Positions 32,598 to 43,805 of a stretch of DNA of 64,000 nt are shown here, one piece after another. The DNA comes from Adiantum capillus-veneris (taxonomy: Eukaryota > Streptophyta > Polypodiopsida > Polypodiales > Pteridaceae). The DNA is taken from the NCBI GenBank assembly GCA_014529385.2, contig CM043953.1, positions 113,538,049 to 113,602,048 on the forward strand, written 5' to 3'. The notes below the pieces were generated by a model. That model saw only the letters and a list, made by a program, of their open reading frames with translations. It did no database searches and was not told where the DNA came from. Numbering within the stretch: the first letter of the stretch is position 1; the number at the start of each line of letters is the position of its first letter. A program made the position numbers and the translations under genes.

Positions 32598-34217
32598 TGT
32601 AATGAAATTGGCCTATTTAATTTGAGAGTAGCGGAAATTAATGAGAGTACTTTTGAGAAATGACTTTGTGAGCATAGAGGGTGAACATAATTGAAGATAG
32701 CAACATAATCATAGCAATTAGTTAACTTGGCATGAAAAATACTTTTGCAAGAGAGAGAATTTAGAGAACATGACGACTGGATTTATGTGGAGCCGGTACC
32801 CCCTCTAATAGGCATTTGTATTATGATTTCTCCCATTAAGAGAGACTTGTTACAATACAATCTTTGTGTTCCTTGTGACCTAGGTGATGCAATGAAGATG
32901 GAAAACTTCATGCATCACAAACATAACATAAACTTGAAGAAAGCTTTAACTATCCCAAGCCTCAGTCCCAAGACCTCAAACACCTTCGAAGGTGGAGAGA
33001 GCTAGCAGGGAATGAGGGTAGGGAAGAGGAAGAAGAAACATTTCGTAGGAGAAAGAATTAGTTCCTCACTTATCATAACTCTTGTTGCTAGCATACATAA
33101 TAGCATAGTAATGAAGAAGAAGTATATGACAAGCTTAAGCATTGAAGCATGGCTCTTGGTTGGATTTGCACTCCATATCCAAGAGTGTTGGTGTAGGATC
33201 TCAACCTCTACTTGCTTGGAGGAGCGGGAGCTCTTGCACTTTGCATAGCACACAATGAGAGTGTTTGTGAGTGTGTGTGGGTGAGTACACCCCCTAAGCA
33301 ACTCCCTAGCTTGCTTGGGTCGACCCCCCCTTGTAGCTCATGCTTGAAGCTCATTGGACCCCTCCAAGGCCTAGCCAATCACAAGCAGAAGGCATTACAA
33401 GCAGCAAGGGTAGCCTTGAGACAAGTGTCCCCCTTTTCCCTTTGAGAGAGAGGGCTAGATAAATGCTAAATCAATTAATTAAATCTCCTAAATTATTATT
33501 AGACCCCTTGGGTGGCCAACCAATAGGCTTCAGGAACACCATGAGGGCAACATGAGGAGGAACTTGACAAGTGTCCCTTTTGCTTTCTTTGTACTATGCA
33601 TGCCTTGTGTGAGTGTGTGGGTGTTCTCTCTCATCCCCCCTCATGTAGGGCTCGCCCCCTCCTTGTAGGGATTGAATCTTTGACTTTTTGACACCTCAAG
33701 ACCCTCATGCATAGGCCCAGTTCCCACCACAAGCTTGGCTCATAAGCACTTTAAGCTTGGGCTGGGTTCTCACCTTAAGTGGAACCCTAGCATCTCAAGC
33801 ATGTCAAGCACCTCAAGCATCTCAATAATTAAGCATCTCAAGTACCTCAATCATCAAGCACCTCAAGCACCTTAGTCATCAAGCATGACAAGCAAGACAA
33901 GCACCTCGAGCCGGGTCGGGTTCCCGTGCCTTAAGCTCAGCCCTAGCTTACCTAAGGTCAAAGGCCTTTTACACACATTATTGGAGGTCTTCAATGAAGC
34001 TAACCCTAAGGTATTATGCTCCATTTTTTAGCCTTGCTCTTTGATAGACCATCTCTCATTTGGGCCCCTTTACCATTGGCCCCGTGTTGAGATAGATCTA
34101 TAAGCACATGTCTATATCTTAACACTTGTTCCCGTTTATTCTCCCACATTAAGTGATCAATTTAATATGAGAAAATCATTTGGGTTGGTTAGATATTAGA
34201 TATTAGATTTTATGACA
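32598..34217 (-). repeat. 5' LTR of chromovirus (right copy, 1620 bp)
   Basis: TGTAATGAAATTGG ... TTATGACA, followed by the target duplication TATGG. Differs from the left LTR by scattered substitutions and a longer CTCAAGCAC minisatellite at about 33795-33905. Confidence 0.93.
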
Positions 34218-34222
34218 TATGG

Positions 34223-36136
34223 CATATTCATGCATGCAAATATTTGACATAATGCATTTGTGCTTCAGTCTCCCCTTGCGGATGGAGAATTCAGAAAGAG
34301 TCGGCCATCCTTCCTTAACCATCTTTTGTGGTGACATCTTTGTTGATGTCCTTTCATTGTTGTCATTAGTTGGAGCCCACTTAGATGTCTGTGCAGCAAG
34401 CCTTGCCTGGTCATTTGGACCAATCAAATTGGCAAGTAAGCATAGGTGATCATAGGCCTTTTTGGATTTTTTGTGTTTGTCCATGCCTAACAAGAACATA
34501 TTTACAATGTTTTAATTGGACAACATTCATGACACTTAAGTTTCAACCAAAAAAAATGATATGTACCACATGTGACACAATTGTGTGGTAATTAAGCACA
34601 ACACATAAATAATTGTCACTAATAGTAGGACCATCATGTTGGATTTACATAATTAATAGTAGTTTAGACCATTTATGACTTTGAAAGCATCACTTGAATT
34701 AGTTTATGACTGCACCACACCTATTTAAATCATATGCACACCACACCACATATTGTATTGAATTACTTTGCACCATGCTCCATAAGTATCCAGAGAGAGT
34801 AGACGGCGAGAGAGAGAGATAGACATAGAATCCATCACTATACAAATTGAATCCATTTACAAGTCTGGTGTCTACAAATTGATTAAAATCATATGCACAA
34901 CACACCACATATTGTGATGAATCACTTTGCACCATGGTTGGAAGCGGAACCTACACCTAAGGTAAGCACACCCAATGACTCAATTCCACCATAATCTAGG
35001 AAGTGATAAATACCTCTAAGGTTGTTGACAACAAGCATGGTAGCCCAAGGGGACATGTCATGCATGGTAATGGTCCCCACATGCCTGATAATGAAGCACC
35101 CACAAATCCATCACCTGAAACAAGCAGGAATATGGGGTTGATCTTACAAACAAAACCAAGGCATAGGAGGCAAGCCTAGCACATTAGCCAACCCATTTGA
35201 TGTAGATCATGATGATGCTTAGAGTGATGATGAGCGTGCATTTGAATGTGAGGGGGTAGAATGTGGTGATGATGAGGTGTCAAAGGCTACATGTCTTGTT
35301 ATTGATAATTCACTTGAGGGTTATTATGACTTTGTTGAGTTTGTTGCATTCAGGGAGATAACATAGAGCACAAAACTTTGGGTACAATTTGGCTTCTCCC
35401 TCCTTTCAAGGGACTAAAGTTAGGAGATTTTCCTTATGAATTTTGTGAGTTTCATTTGCTCTTTATGTTATTTCCACTTGATGTGATTGACTATATCATC
35501 AATTAGAAAAATATGTATGCTTACAAGGAAGGGCAAAGGTTTGTCAGCTTGGTTGACTCTATGAAAAATTAATAGCCTCTTAATTTTCACTCTTTCTTAT
35601 ATTTTTTGGGTGATGCCTTGGGGCATCGCCTTCATTTTATACACGGCAATGTCCACTATTGAAAATATGATGTAAGAGGCTCTTTGGTCTGCCCCAACTT
35701 TGGTGAGAAAATGAGTCAGTCATCCTTTCAACAAGTTAAAAGATTTCTTTATTTGAAAGATAATGCTCAAAGGCTGCTTGGAAGATGTTGAGAGCATAAA
35801 TTGTGGTAGGTTCTTGAGAGAGTGGTTTGGTGTGCGACAGTGGTGTGTGGCTTGAAATGAGGTGTGAAATGTGTGGGTAGGGATCTTGACATGCGTGTTT
35901 GTGTGCTGGTGTGTGTACAAGCAGTGGTTTTTGAGAGGGTAGGGGTGCTATGAATGCTCTGAGCTATAGAGAGGCCTTGTGTTGTGTGCTGGGTGTGTTC
36001 CCCCATTCCCCCTCTCCAATGCTTATTGAATCTGAAAAATGTAGCACCATACTCACAACCAAGCATACCAAAAACCCATAGTCATATGTACAAGATAGGT
36101 ACAAAGCTCTGTCTCCATCGCATACCATTTTCCTCC
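34223..36136. other. no recognisable intact gene; degenerate repeats
   Basis: Contains a direct repeat of about 52 bp (34728-34779 and 34886-34937, CATATGCACAnCACACCACA). A stretch at 35767-36020 is the inverted counterpart of the sequence flanking the copia element (47866-47899 and 53366-53600). A minus-strand open stretch at 34203-34499 shows no family signature. Confidence 0.5.
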
Positions 36137-36808
36137 TCAAGTGAGTTGCCCAATCCCCTTGGTTACAATTTGATGCCCATCAAGCACTAAACTCTTGTCA
36201 AAGTACAACGTAAGTGCACCATTCACCATGTGTCTAAGAAGCTTACCATTTGCTCGCATGAACTGATAGGTCCCATTAGGAAAGGCCTTTTGCACCTTGC
36301 ATGGACCCATCCACTTCTTCTTGAACTTGTTCAAAAAAGTGAAATCCAAGTAGCTTTCATACTTTATCACCAGGTCTACTTCTTGTACCTTCTTGTCTAG
36401 AAGGTTTTGATTGAAATTCACAACGCTATTCTCTTGCTACTTCACATAGTAGTCCGCTCATGCCTCGCTGTCCATCTGCAAGGCTTCAAGACTAGAAATC
36501 CAATCGTGTAAAACTTCTTGTTGAGTGGCATTGAGTTTCCACATACCCTTCAAAGCACCTACCTATGCATGCATTGGTAGCACTACCTCTTTACCACCAT
36601 AAATTTGCTTGAACAAAGTGAAATTTGTATCCACTTTCTAAGATGTCTTATATGCCCATAAGCACTTCTCTAGATTAGATTCCTACTCTACTCCCTACTT
36701 GTACACATACTTTGTCAACATCTTGATAATTTTTCCATTGGCACTCTCCACTAGACCAATACATTGGAGGTGATAGGGTAAAGAAAACCAATGTTGAATG
36801 TCAAACGT
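36137..36808 (-). pseudogene. integrase C-terminal part of the decayed gypsy
   Basis: From the insertion point leftwards: FDIQHWFSLPYHLQC and GLVESANGKIIKMLTKYV (the third catalytic residue, Glu), then the C-terminal domain with KKVQEVDLVIKYESYLDFTF and FKKKWMGPCKVQKAFPNGTY. Several stops. It continues the catalytic core found at 43806. Confidence 0.75.
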
Positions 36809-37827
36809 TGTGACGTGTTTTGGCGAAATGCTGCGGACCACACCAAAGTCTTTGACATATGTTTTTTAATGCTTTTGGGGTCCTTAGGTGTAAATAAAGC
36901 ATGCTTGTACAAGGCGGTGTGTGCCAGCTGTTTCTACGCATGCGGGCCAGTTGTGCGGGGTACATAGTTTTGTTGTTTTTGTACATAGAAGTGTCGAGAC
37001 TTCAAAGTGTGAGTTATTGATTTAAAAATATGAATAAAAACTAAACTTTTATCAGCTTGGGGTCGTGAGTGAAGAGGGATATTCAGATGTGAAGAAGAAA
37101 CTATGTGTTGTTGCAGCCCGCGGTGAAGGGTGGGGGTTTTGGTGTAGAGGTGCCCCTCTTGCCTTGCGAGAGCCTGGTGTGGTGAGTTGAGAGTGTGTCT
37201 CTCCTCAATAAGCTGATGAAATTGGGTGCTTACCTCTGCATATTGACCTCTCTTCATCTTGGTTTGAAGTATGGAAGCCATGTTGTTTGTGGTTCCCTTT
37301 GGTGCAGCTAGTCGAGGGTAGACTATGCGCTGCAATTCCTTGCTTGTACATACGCAAAAGGGCAAGGTTTTCCACAATTTTTCCATCACTTTTTTTGAGT
37401 TTTTTTTTTGAACTTTGTGGGTTTTCAAAGTGAGCTTGATTTGGATGGGTTTTGGTGGGTTTTGGTCAAGCTATGTGTATGTATGGGAGCGCCTATGGAG
37501 TCTCTACTAGCACATGGAAGGGCGTTTGAAAAGAAGTGAAGCTCTTGGTTTTATGAGGAAAAGTGCAGAGATTTACATTGTTTTTATTTACTTTTTTACT
37601 TTGGTTTTCTTGGCTCCCTTGCTTCCTTTGGTGCATCCAAGTATAGTGGGAGTTGTAGTGGTGTAGTGGGAAGCTAGTCGAAGCTAGTCGAGGCTACGTG
37701 TGAGTGAGGCTGTCAAAATTTGTGAGAGAAGATCAGCCCATATTATCTTGAGAGAGCTATACTCTTCATACTCTTTTCTTGGTGTTGGTTTGAGGTGTTG
37801 TAGAGGCCAGCCCTCCAATCCTTCACA
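36809..37827 (+). repeat. 5' LTR of dual-RNase-H gypsy
   Basis: TGTGACGTGTTTTGGCG ... CAATCCTTCACA. Exact start is ambiguous by 2 bp because TGTG is shared. An antisense ORF (37428-36934) is present in both LTR copies but is probably incidental. Confidence 0.9.
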
Positions 37828-37832
37828 TAAAC

Positions 37833-37849
37833 TAGTGCCCCCACTGAGG
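37833..37849 (+). other. primer-binding-site-like box
   Basis: TAGTGCCCCCACTGAGG just inside the 5' LTR; near-identical to the boxes at 47848-47864 (minus) and 60067-60083. Confidence 0.7.
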
Positions 37850-37897
37850 AGAAGAGAATCCTTCTAACAGGGTTTTGATCTACAGATTGGCATCCAT

Positions 37898-39182
37898 TTG
37901 AAGATCAACTCAAGGCCTATGGCGGGAGATGGGTATGAAGTCTTCAAGGGTGGGAAAGGAGAAGATGTGGACAAGTTCATCCGAAGGATCGAATTGATTG
38001 CATTGAAGAGAAATAGGGACGATGGTGCATTCAAGGTACGTTTGATGAGTTTGCTACTTGAAGGTGAAGCACGTGAATGGTATGAAGATAGGCTTGAAGG
38101 TGATGCAAAGGGAGATTGGAATCTTCTTTCTCATGCCTTGAGAGAAGAGTTTGAGAGGGAGGATGATCCTGCGTATTTGTGGAGAGAGCTAAGCAAGCTG
38201 CAACAAGGAGAACATGAAGACATCAATGTGCACATAAACAGGTTTGAAGCTTGTTGGAGAAAGATCATAAAGGGACTTGAAGAGAATCAAATGCCCCCTG
38301 ATTTCTTGAAGAAAGATAGGTTTGTGGTTGTCTTACATCAAAGCATTAGAAGGTAGAGCTCAAGGACCCAGGGACCTACAATGAGGCAGTAAAGGTTGCT
38401 AGAGAGCAATGGAGAAAGAAGGTGAGAAGGCATGAAATGGCAAATAGGGAAAGAGAAGCAATGTACATCAAAGGGATGGTTATGTATCAATGAATAATGT
38501 GGTCGAGCCTTTGCCTTTGGATATGCATGTTGAAAGGGAAATCCATGTAGAAGCTACAAGAGTGGACAATAGAGGACAGGAATCCTTTCACCAAGACATT
38601 CAAAGATTGATAGAGCAAATAGGAAACCTCAACCTTGCCATGCAAGCTATCCAACAACAAGTAAGAAGACCTCAAGGAGAATGGCCTCAAAGGAATAGAG
38701 GTGATAATGTGATGTGTTACAATTGTGGGGAGAGAGGGCATATATCGCCCAATTGCAATCAACCAAGGAGAGAGCCAGGAGGTATATATCCTATCATACA
38801 AATTATACAAAAACAAATAGATAATGAAGGCAATGTAAATGGAAATGTGCAACCTCTCCAAGGTCAAGGACTTGCACAACAACAGGGACAAAATCAAGCT
38901 CAAGCACCTCCACAATTTAACGTAGGAATTTTGGAGGCAGTTGAGGAGGGAGATGAAGATGATGAGGTTGATGTCTTTGCAAATAAGAGAACAAGGGCAC
39001 AAAAATCAGGGAGTGAAGGCCTTTTCAAAGAGGAAAGAGCAAGGACAAAGCCAAGGAGAGATGTAGATAAAGGCAAGGCACCTATGAAAGAGGCTGAAAG
39101 TAGTAAGCATGCAAAGGTAAGGGCAAGAAGAAGGAAGATAGGCATGGATGATTTTCAGCTTGGGAAGGGTCAATCAGCATAA
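37898..39182 (+). pseudogene. gag of dual-RNase-H gypsy
   Basis: ORF 37898-38356: FKGGKGEDVDKFIRRIELIA, EGEAREWYEDRLEGDAKGDW, ELSKLQQGEHEDINVHINRF, the usual gag core. A one-base frame change at about 38350 leads to LKDPGTYNEAVKVAREQWRK in a second frame, then a third frame 38490-39182 carries a CCHC knuckle CYNCGERGHISPNC (about 38716-38757). After it comes an acidic/basic tail including EEGDEDDEVDVFANKRTRAQ. Two frameshifts make it defective. Confidence 0.88.
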
Positions 39183-39293
39183 AATCTCTTAGAAGACTTG
39201 AAGAACAAGAGGGACGACATATCATATGGGCAACTCTTGCATTTGAGCTCAAGTATGAGAAGGCACTAGCATAAACTAGCTAATGTTAGAAGG

Positions 39294-41861
39294 GTGAAGG
39301 TAAAGACACGCGATGCACATGTAGTGCAGCTTCATAAAGTTACTGATGTTTTGCATGTGGTTGATGCTTGGATACATGGAAGGAGGGTGAATAAGGCGTA
39401 CATGGATGGTGGAGCCCAAGTGTGCGTTATGACAGAGGAAACAATGCAGCAATTGGGATTGCAGCTCACAGGCAAATCCTTGTTCAGTGTGAAGATGGCA
39501 AATAGTAGTAGAGTGAAATGCTTGGGAGTTATTCATGACTTGGAGCTTAATGTTTTGGTTCAAAGGGCTGTCATGGACATTCATGTGATGCCTGCAAAGA
39601 TTGGGGCATATCCAGTTATATTGGGTAGACCTTGGTTGATTGCTATGAGGTCACGGCAGGACTGGTACAGGGGATATATTGACCTCTTTGTGGACATGCC
39701 TAAAGAGAAGAGGATTAGATATGATATGAAAACATGTAAGGTGCTGGAAATTGATGATGAACCAGCTATGCATCAAGATTTATCACCATCCACTTATGAC
39801 ATGTGTGACAGTTCTTCTAGTGCATCCTCTACATGTACTGACGATGAGGTTTATGATCAAAGTCTTCTTGATCTTGATGTAGATCTTTGTGGGATACATG
39901 TATATGATGAAAATTGTGATAAAGGGGATGCTATGAGATTAGAAAATGACCATGGGGCTGATCATGAGCCGAATGTACCAAAAGTTGAATTAATGGATAT
40001 GCTTGCAGGTGACCTGACTAGTTGTGAGAGAGAAGCATATGATGCATTGTTTGATAAGTATCCCAAGTTGTTTGACAAATATTATGCTCAAATGAGGGGA
40101 ACAAAGAGTGTTGTTCATGAAATAAAGCTTAAAGAAGGTGCAAAGCCTGTTGCTCAAAAGCTAAGGAGATTGGGCACCATTCAACGAAAGGTATTGGAGA
40201 TAGAGGTGAGTAAGCTTTTGCAAGCTGGTTTTATCTACCTTGTGGATGATGCAGAATGGGTTTCCCCTGTGGTTATAGTTCCAAAAAAGGGAAATAAATG
40301 GAGAATATGTGTGGACTATAATCCATTGAATGCGGCAACAAAGCGGCATCACTATCCCCTTCCCTTTCAGGATGAGATTTTGGACACTGTTGCAGGTCAT
40401 GAGAGATATTCGGTATGTGATGGGTTTAGTGGGTATTTTCAAATTGGGATTGCATATGAAGATCAAAAGAAGACCAGCTTTTTGACCCCATGGGGAGTGT
40501 TTTGCTATAGGGTGATGCCCTTTGGCTTGATGAATTCTTATGCGAGCTTCCCAAGTTGGATGGACAAAGTCTTGGGGCCTTACCTTGGAAGCTTTGTAAA
40601 AGTCTTTATGGATGATTTTTGTGTTTACAGTGATAGAATGCTTCATGTGAAAAATCTTGATATGGTGTTTAAAAGGATTGATGATGATGGGGGTCAACTC
40701 AATCCTTTGAAATGTAAAATTGCAAGAGCTAGAGTGATACTTCTTGGCCATGAGGTAAGTGAGAATGGGATAGCTCCAGATCCTGCAAAAGTGGAATGTT
40801 TGCTTATGATGGAGAGTCCTAAAAGTACAAAGGAATTGATAAGTTTTGTACAAAATTTAAGGTACTTGTCAAGGTCTTTTTGTATGCTTGCTGAATATGT
40901 GCACCCTTTGCAAGAAGCAACACAAAAAGACCCTTTTCTTTGGACTAAGCATGAGCAAACAGCTTTTGAGGACGTCAAGGAAAAGCTATCTACATTACCT
41001 TTGATGATGCCTCCTTGTTGGGATGAAATGTTTAACTTGAGCTTGAGTGTGGGTGAGCATGCTATTGGTGCAGTATTGATGCAAAAAGGAAAAAAGCAAT
41101 CTTATCTGAGGCCGGTTTACTACATAAGCAAAGTGAAGAATGATGCACAAAAATCTTGGCATGAGATCGAGCAATTGGTTTGGGCATTAGTATATGCAAC
41201 AAAAAGGCTGAAATCTTATCTTATTTGTAAGCCTTTTGTGGTGTTAACATCATGTAGTTTATTGCCTCATGCACTAAGGTATCCTGGGGATAGTCCCAAA
41301 TTGCAAAAGTGGATACTTAGCTTGCAACATTTTGACATGAGCTTTACTAAGGAGGATAGTGTGAGAGAAAATATGGCGGATATGCTCACTTTTAAAGAGA
41401 TTCATGCAAGGAGTGAGTTGAAGAAAGATTTGGAAAAGAAGATAGCACCAAGCCCAACTATGCATGCGGAGCTTCAGGATGTAGAGGGTACCTTATACTT
41501 TGAAGGGGCTTTCAAACGAAGCATTAATAAGGGCACTATTGGTTATGTATTTGTGGATAAAAATGGCATTGAGTGCTGGTTTGGAAGCCAAGAAGTGGAT
41601 GTGAAGAGTAATAATGAGGCTGAGTATGCAAGCCTCTGTTTGGGCTTGGAAGAATGTGTCAAAAGACATGTAAGGAGGCTTTTAATCAAAGGTGATTCTA
41701 TGTTGATTGTGCGGCAAGTTCAAGGTACCTGGAAGGTAAATCAAGAAGGCATGAAGGGCTGGTTTTTCAAAGTGAGGAAGCTGTCACGAGTGCCAAATAT
41801 ATCAAAAGACAAAGCTGATGCCCGAGCCTTTGAGACACATTGTAAGCTATGGACCTTTTGA
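39294..41861 (+). pseudogene. pol (protease, RT, RNase H, archaeal-type RNase H) of dual-RNase-H gypsy
   Basis: 855 codons open. Protease: KAYMDGGAQVCVMTEE, with Gly where Ser is usual after the catalytic Asp, and YPVILGRPWLI. RT: KWRICVDYNPLNAATKRHHY, CYRVMPFGLMNSYASF, catalytic VFMDDFCVYSD (Asp pair 40611-40616), LLGHEVSENGIAPDPAKVE. First RNase H: LSVGEHAIGAVLMQKG and ATKRLKSYLICKPFVVLTS. A second RNase H follows: LYFEGAFKRSINKGTIGYVF, NNEAEYASLCLGLE, IKGDSMLIVRQVQGTWKVN. Its first catalytic Asp reads as Glu. The second, archaeal-type RNase H is a mark of Tat-like lineages. The frame ends soon after, with the linker to integrase missing. Confidence 0.9.
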
Positions 41862-42726
41862 GAAGTGGGGTGTGGATGTAATTGGTCCTCTTCCAGGCAC
41901 TAGAAATGGGAAGCACTACATACTTAGTGCAGTGGATTATATGACAAGATGGCCAGAAGCAAAGGCTAGTAGAGGGGCTACAAGCAAAGATGTATGCAGC
42001 TTTATCTTTGATTGCATATGTTGTAGATTTGGAGTGCCGTTGGAGCTTGTAAGTGATCAAGGGAAAGAGTTTAGGAATGATCTTATCACTGAATTGGTGG
42101 AGAAATTGGAGATCAAACATAGGTATGCTACACCTTATCATCCACAATGCAATGGGTTGGTGGAGGCATTCAATGGAGTTTTACAGAAGATATTGTTCAA
42201 GCTTGTGGAAGAGCATCCAAAAGATTGGGATATTTATTTGGAGAGGGCATTGTGGGCATGTAGAGTGACTCAAAAATCATCCACGGGCTTCACTCCATTT
42301 CATTTGGTATATGGAGAAGAGTGTATTATGCCGATTAATGTGATGCTTCCTTCATTGGAGTTCATTTTGAAGCATAGTTTGGTTGAGGAAGAGCATGTAA
42401 AAGAGAGACTGGCATCTATGCATAGCCTCTTGTTGGATAGAGAAAGTGCCATTAGATACTATGAAGACTTGGGAAGAAGAAGGGCTGATGTATTCAATGA
42501 AAAGATAAAGGCAAAAGGGCCATGTGAAGGCATGTTGGTTGTGAGGTATAATAGTGCTTTGGACAATACCTTTCAAACAAAGTTTAAGGCAAAGTGGGAA
42601 TGTCCTTTTGTGGTGCATAAGGTGTATGATAATGGAAGCTATCATCTCAAGGACTTGGATGGAAAGATGCATAAGGCAAGAGTCAATGGGATCCAAATCA
42701 GGCCTTATGTGACCAGAATCATGTGA
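41818..42726 (+). CDS. integrase core and C-terminal domain, N-terminal zinc domain missing
   Basis: 302 codons in a frame different from pol. HIVSYGPFEKWGVDVIGPLP (first Asp), LELVSDQGKEFRNDL (second Asp), HPQCNGLVEAFNGVLQKIL (Glu), TGFTPFHLVYGEECIMPINV, then a C-terminal domain with FKAKWECPFVVHKVYDNGSY. All three DDE residues are present. The HHCC zinc domain that should precede it is absent, and the ATG at 41818 lies within the end of the RNase H frame. This points to an internal deletion of a few hundred bases at about 41800-41830. Confidence 0.88.
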   Translation: MPEPLRHIVSYGPFEKWGVDVIGPLPGTRNGKHYILSAVDYMTRWPEAKASRGATSKDVCSFIFDCICCRFGVPLELVSDQGKEFRNDLITELVEKLEIKHRYATPYHPQCNGLVEAFNGVLQKILFKLVEEHPKDWDIYLERALWACRVTQKSSTGFTPFHLVYGEECIMPINVMLPSLEFILKHSLVEEEHVKERLASMHSLLLDRESAIRYYEDLGRRRADVFNEKIKAKGPCEGMLVVRYNSALDNTFQTKFKAKWECPFVVHKVYDNGSYHLKDLDGKMHKARVNGIQIRPYVTRIM

Positions 42727-42786
42727 TGAAGCAAGAAATGCATATGGAACACTTGAAAGTGCTCCATGCTTGTTGGGGGGGCAATA

Positions 42787-43805
42787 TGTGACGTGTTTTG
42801 GCGAAATGGTGCGGACCACACCAAAGTCTTTGACATATGTTTTTTAATTCTTTTGGGGTCCTTCGGTGTAAATAAAGCATGCTTGTACAAAGTGTACAAA
42901 GGCGGTGTGTGCCAGCTGTCTCTAAGCATGCGGGCCAGTTGTGCGGGGTACATAGTTTTGCTGTTTTTGTACATAGAAGTGTCAAGACTTCAGAGTGTGA
43001 GTTAGTGACTTAAAAATATGAATAAAAACTGAACTTTTATCAGCTTGGGGTCATGAGTGAAGGGGGATATTCAGCTGTGAAGAAGAAACTATGTGTTGTT
43101 GCAACCCGCGGTGAAGGGTGGGGGTTTTGGTGTAGAGGTGCCCCTCTTGCCTTGCGAGAGCCTGGTGTGGTGAGTTGAGAGTGTGTCTCTCCTCAATAAG
43201 CTGATGAAATTGGGTGCTTAGCTCTGCATATTGACCTCTCTTCATCTTGGTTTGAAGTATGGCAGCCATGTTGTTTGTGGTTCCCTTTGGTGCAGCTAGT
43301 CGAGGGTAGACTATGCGCTGCAATTCCTTGCTTGTACATACGCAAAAGGGCAAGGTTTTCCACAAGTTTTCCATCACTTTTTTTGAGTTTTTTTTCTGAA
43401 CTTTGTGGGTTTTCAAAGTGAGCTTGATTTGGATGGGTTTTGGTCAAGCTATGTGTATGTATGGGAGCGCCTATGGAGTCTCTACTAGCACATGGAAGGG
43501 CGTTTGAAAAGAAGTGAAGCTCTTGGTTTTATGAGGAAAAGTGCAGATATTTCCATTGTTTTTATTTAATTTTTTACTTTGGTTTTCTTGGCTCCCTTGC
43601 TTCCTTTGGTGCATCCAAGTATAGTGGGAGTTGTAGTGGTGTAGTGGGAAGCTAGTCGAAGCTAGTCGCGGTTGCGTGTGAGTGAGGCTGTCAAAATTCG
43701 TGAGAGAAGATCAGCCCATATTATCTTGAGAGAGCTATACTCTTCATCCTATTTTCTTGGTATTGGTTTGAGGTGTTGTAGAGGCCAGCCCCCCAATCCT
43801 TCACA
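42787..43805 (+). repeat. 3' LTR of dual-RNase-H gypsy
   Basis: Matches 36809-37827; differs by a small insertion (AAAGTGTACA near 42890), the loss of a short TGGTTTTGG unit and scattered substitutions. Polypurine run at 42771-42786. Confidence 0.92.

Larger units (their letters stand above)
11769..34217 (-). mobile_element. Ty3/gypsy chromovirus, minus strand, split by a nested LTR element
   Basis: Direct LTRs at 11769-13374 and 32598-34217 are flanked by an exact 5-bp target duplication TATGG (11764-11768 and 34218-34222). The initiator-Met primer site (GCTCTGATACCA on the + strand) abuts the right LTR, so the element reads right to left. A purine-rich tract abuts the left LTR. Gene order on the minus strand is gag, protease, reverse transcriptase, RNase H, integrase, chromodomain. 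The integrase is interrupted at 14742-28445 by a second LTR element. Several frameshifts make it non-autonomous now. Without the insertion the element would be about 8.7 kb. Confidence 0.95.
36809..43805 (+). mobile_element. Ty3/gypsy element with dual RNase H, plus strand
   Basis: Direct LTRs 36809-37827 and 42787-43805 (about 1019 bp each, roughly 97% alike by eye). A primer-site-like TAGTGCCCCCACTGAGG at 37833-37849 and a polypurine run TTGTTGGGGGGGGC before the 3' LTR give plus orientation. It lies inside the integrase of the minus-strand gypsy. The flanks ACGTT and AC-TT (minus strand) suggest a 5-bp target duplication with one base lost. Gene order gag, protease, RT, RNase H, second RNase H, integrase. 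Confidence 0.92.

Noticed and set aside
34203-34499. 98-codon minus-strand ORF next to the chromovirus target site
   Set aside because: It overlaps the element end and target duplication and shows no family signature.
36934-37428. Antisense 164-codon ORF, repeated at 43051-43416
   Set aside because: Both copies are inside LTRs of the same element and the frame is shorter in the second copy; no family signature.
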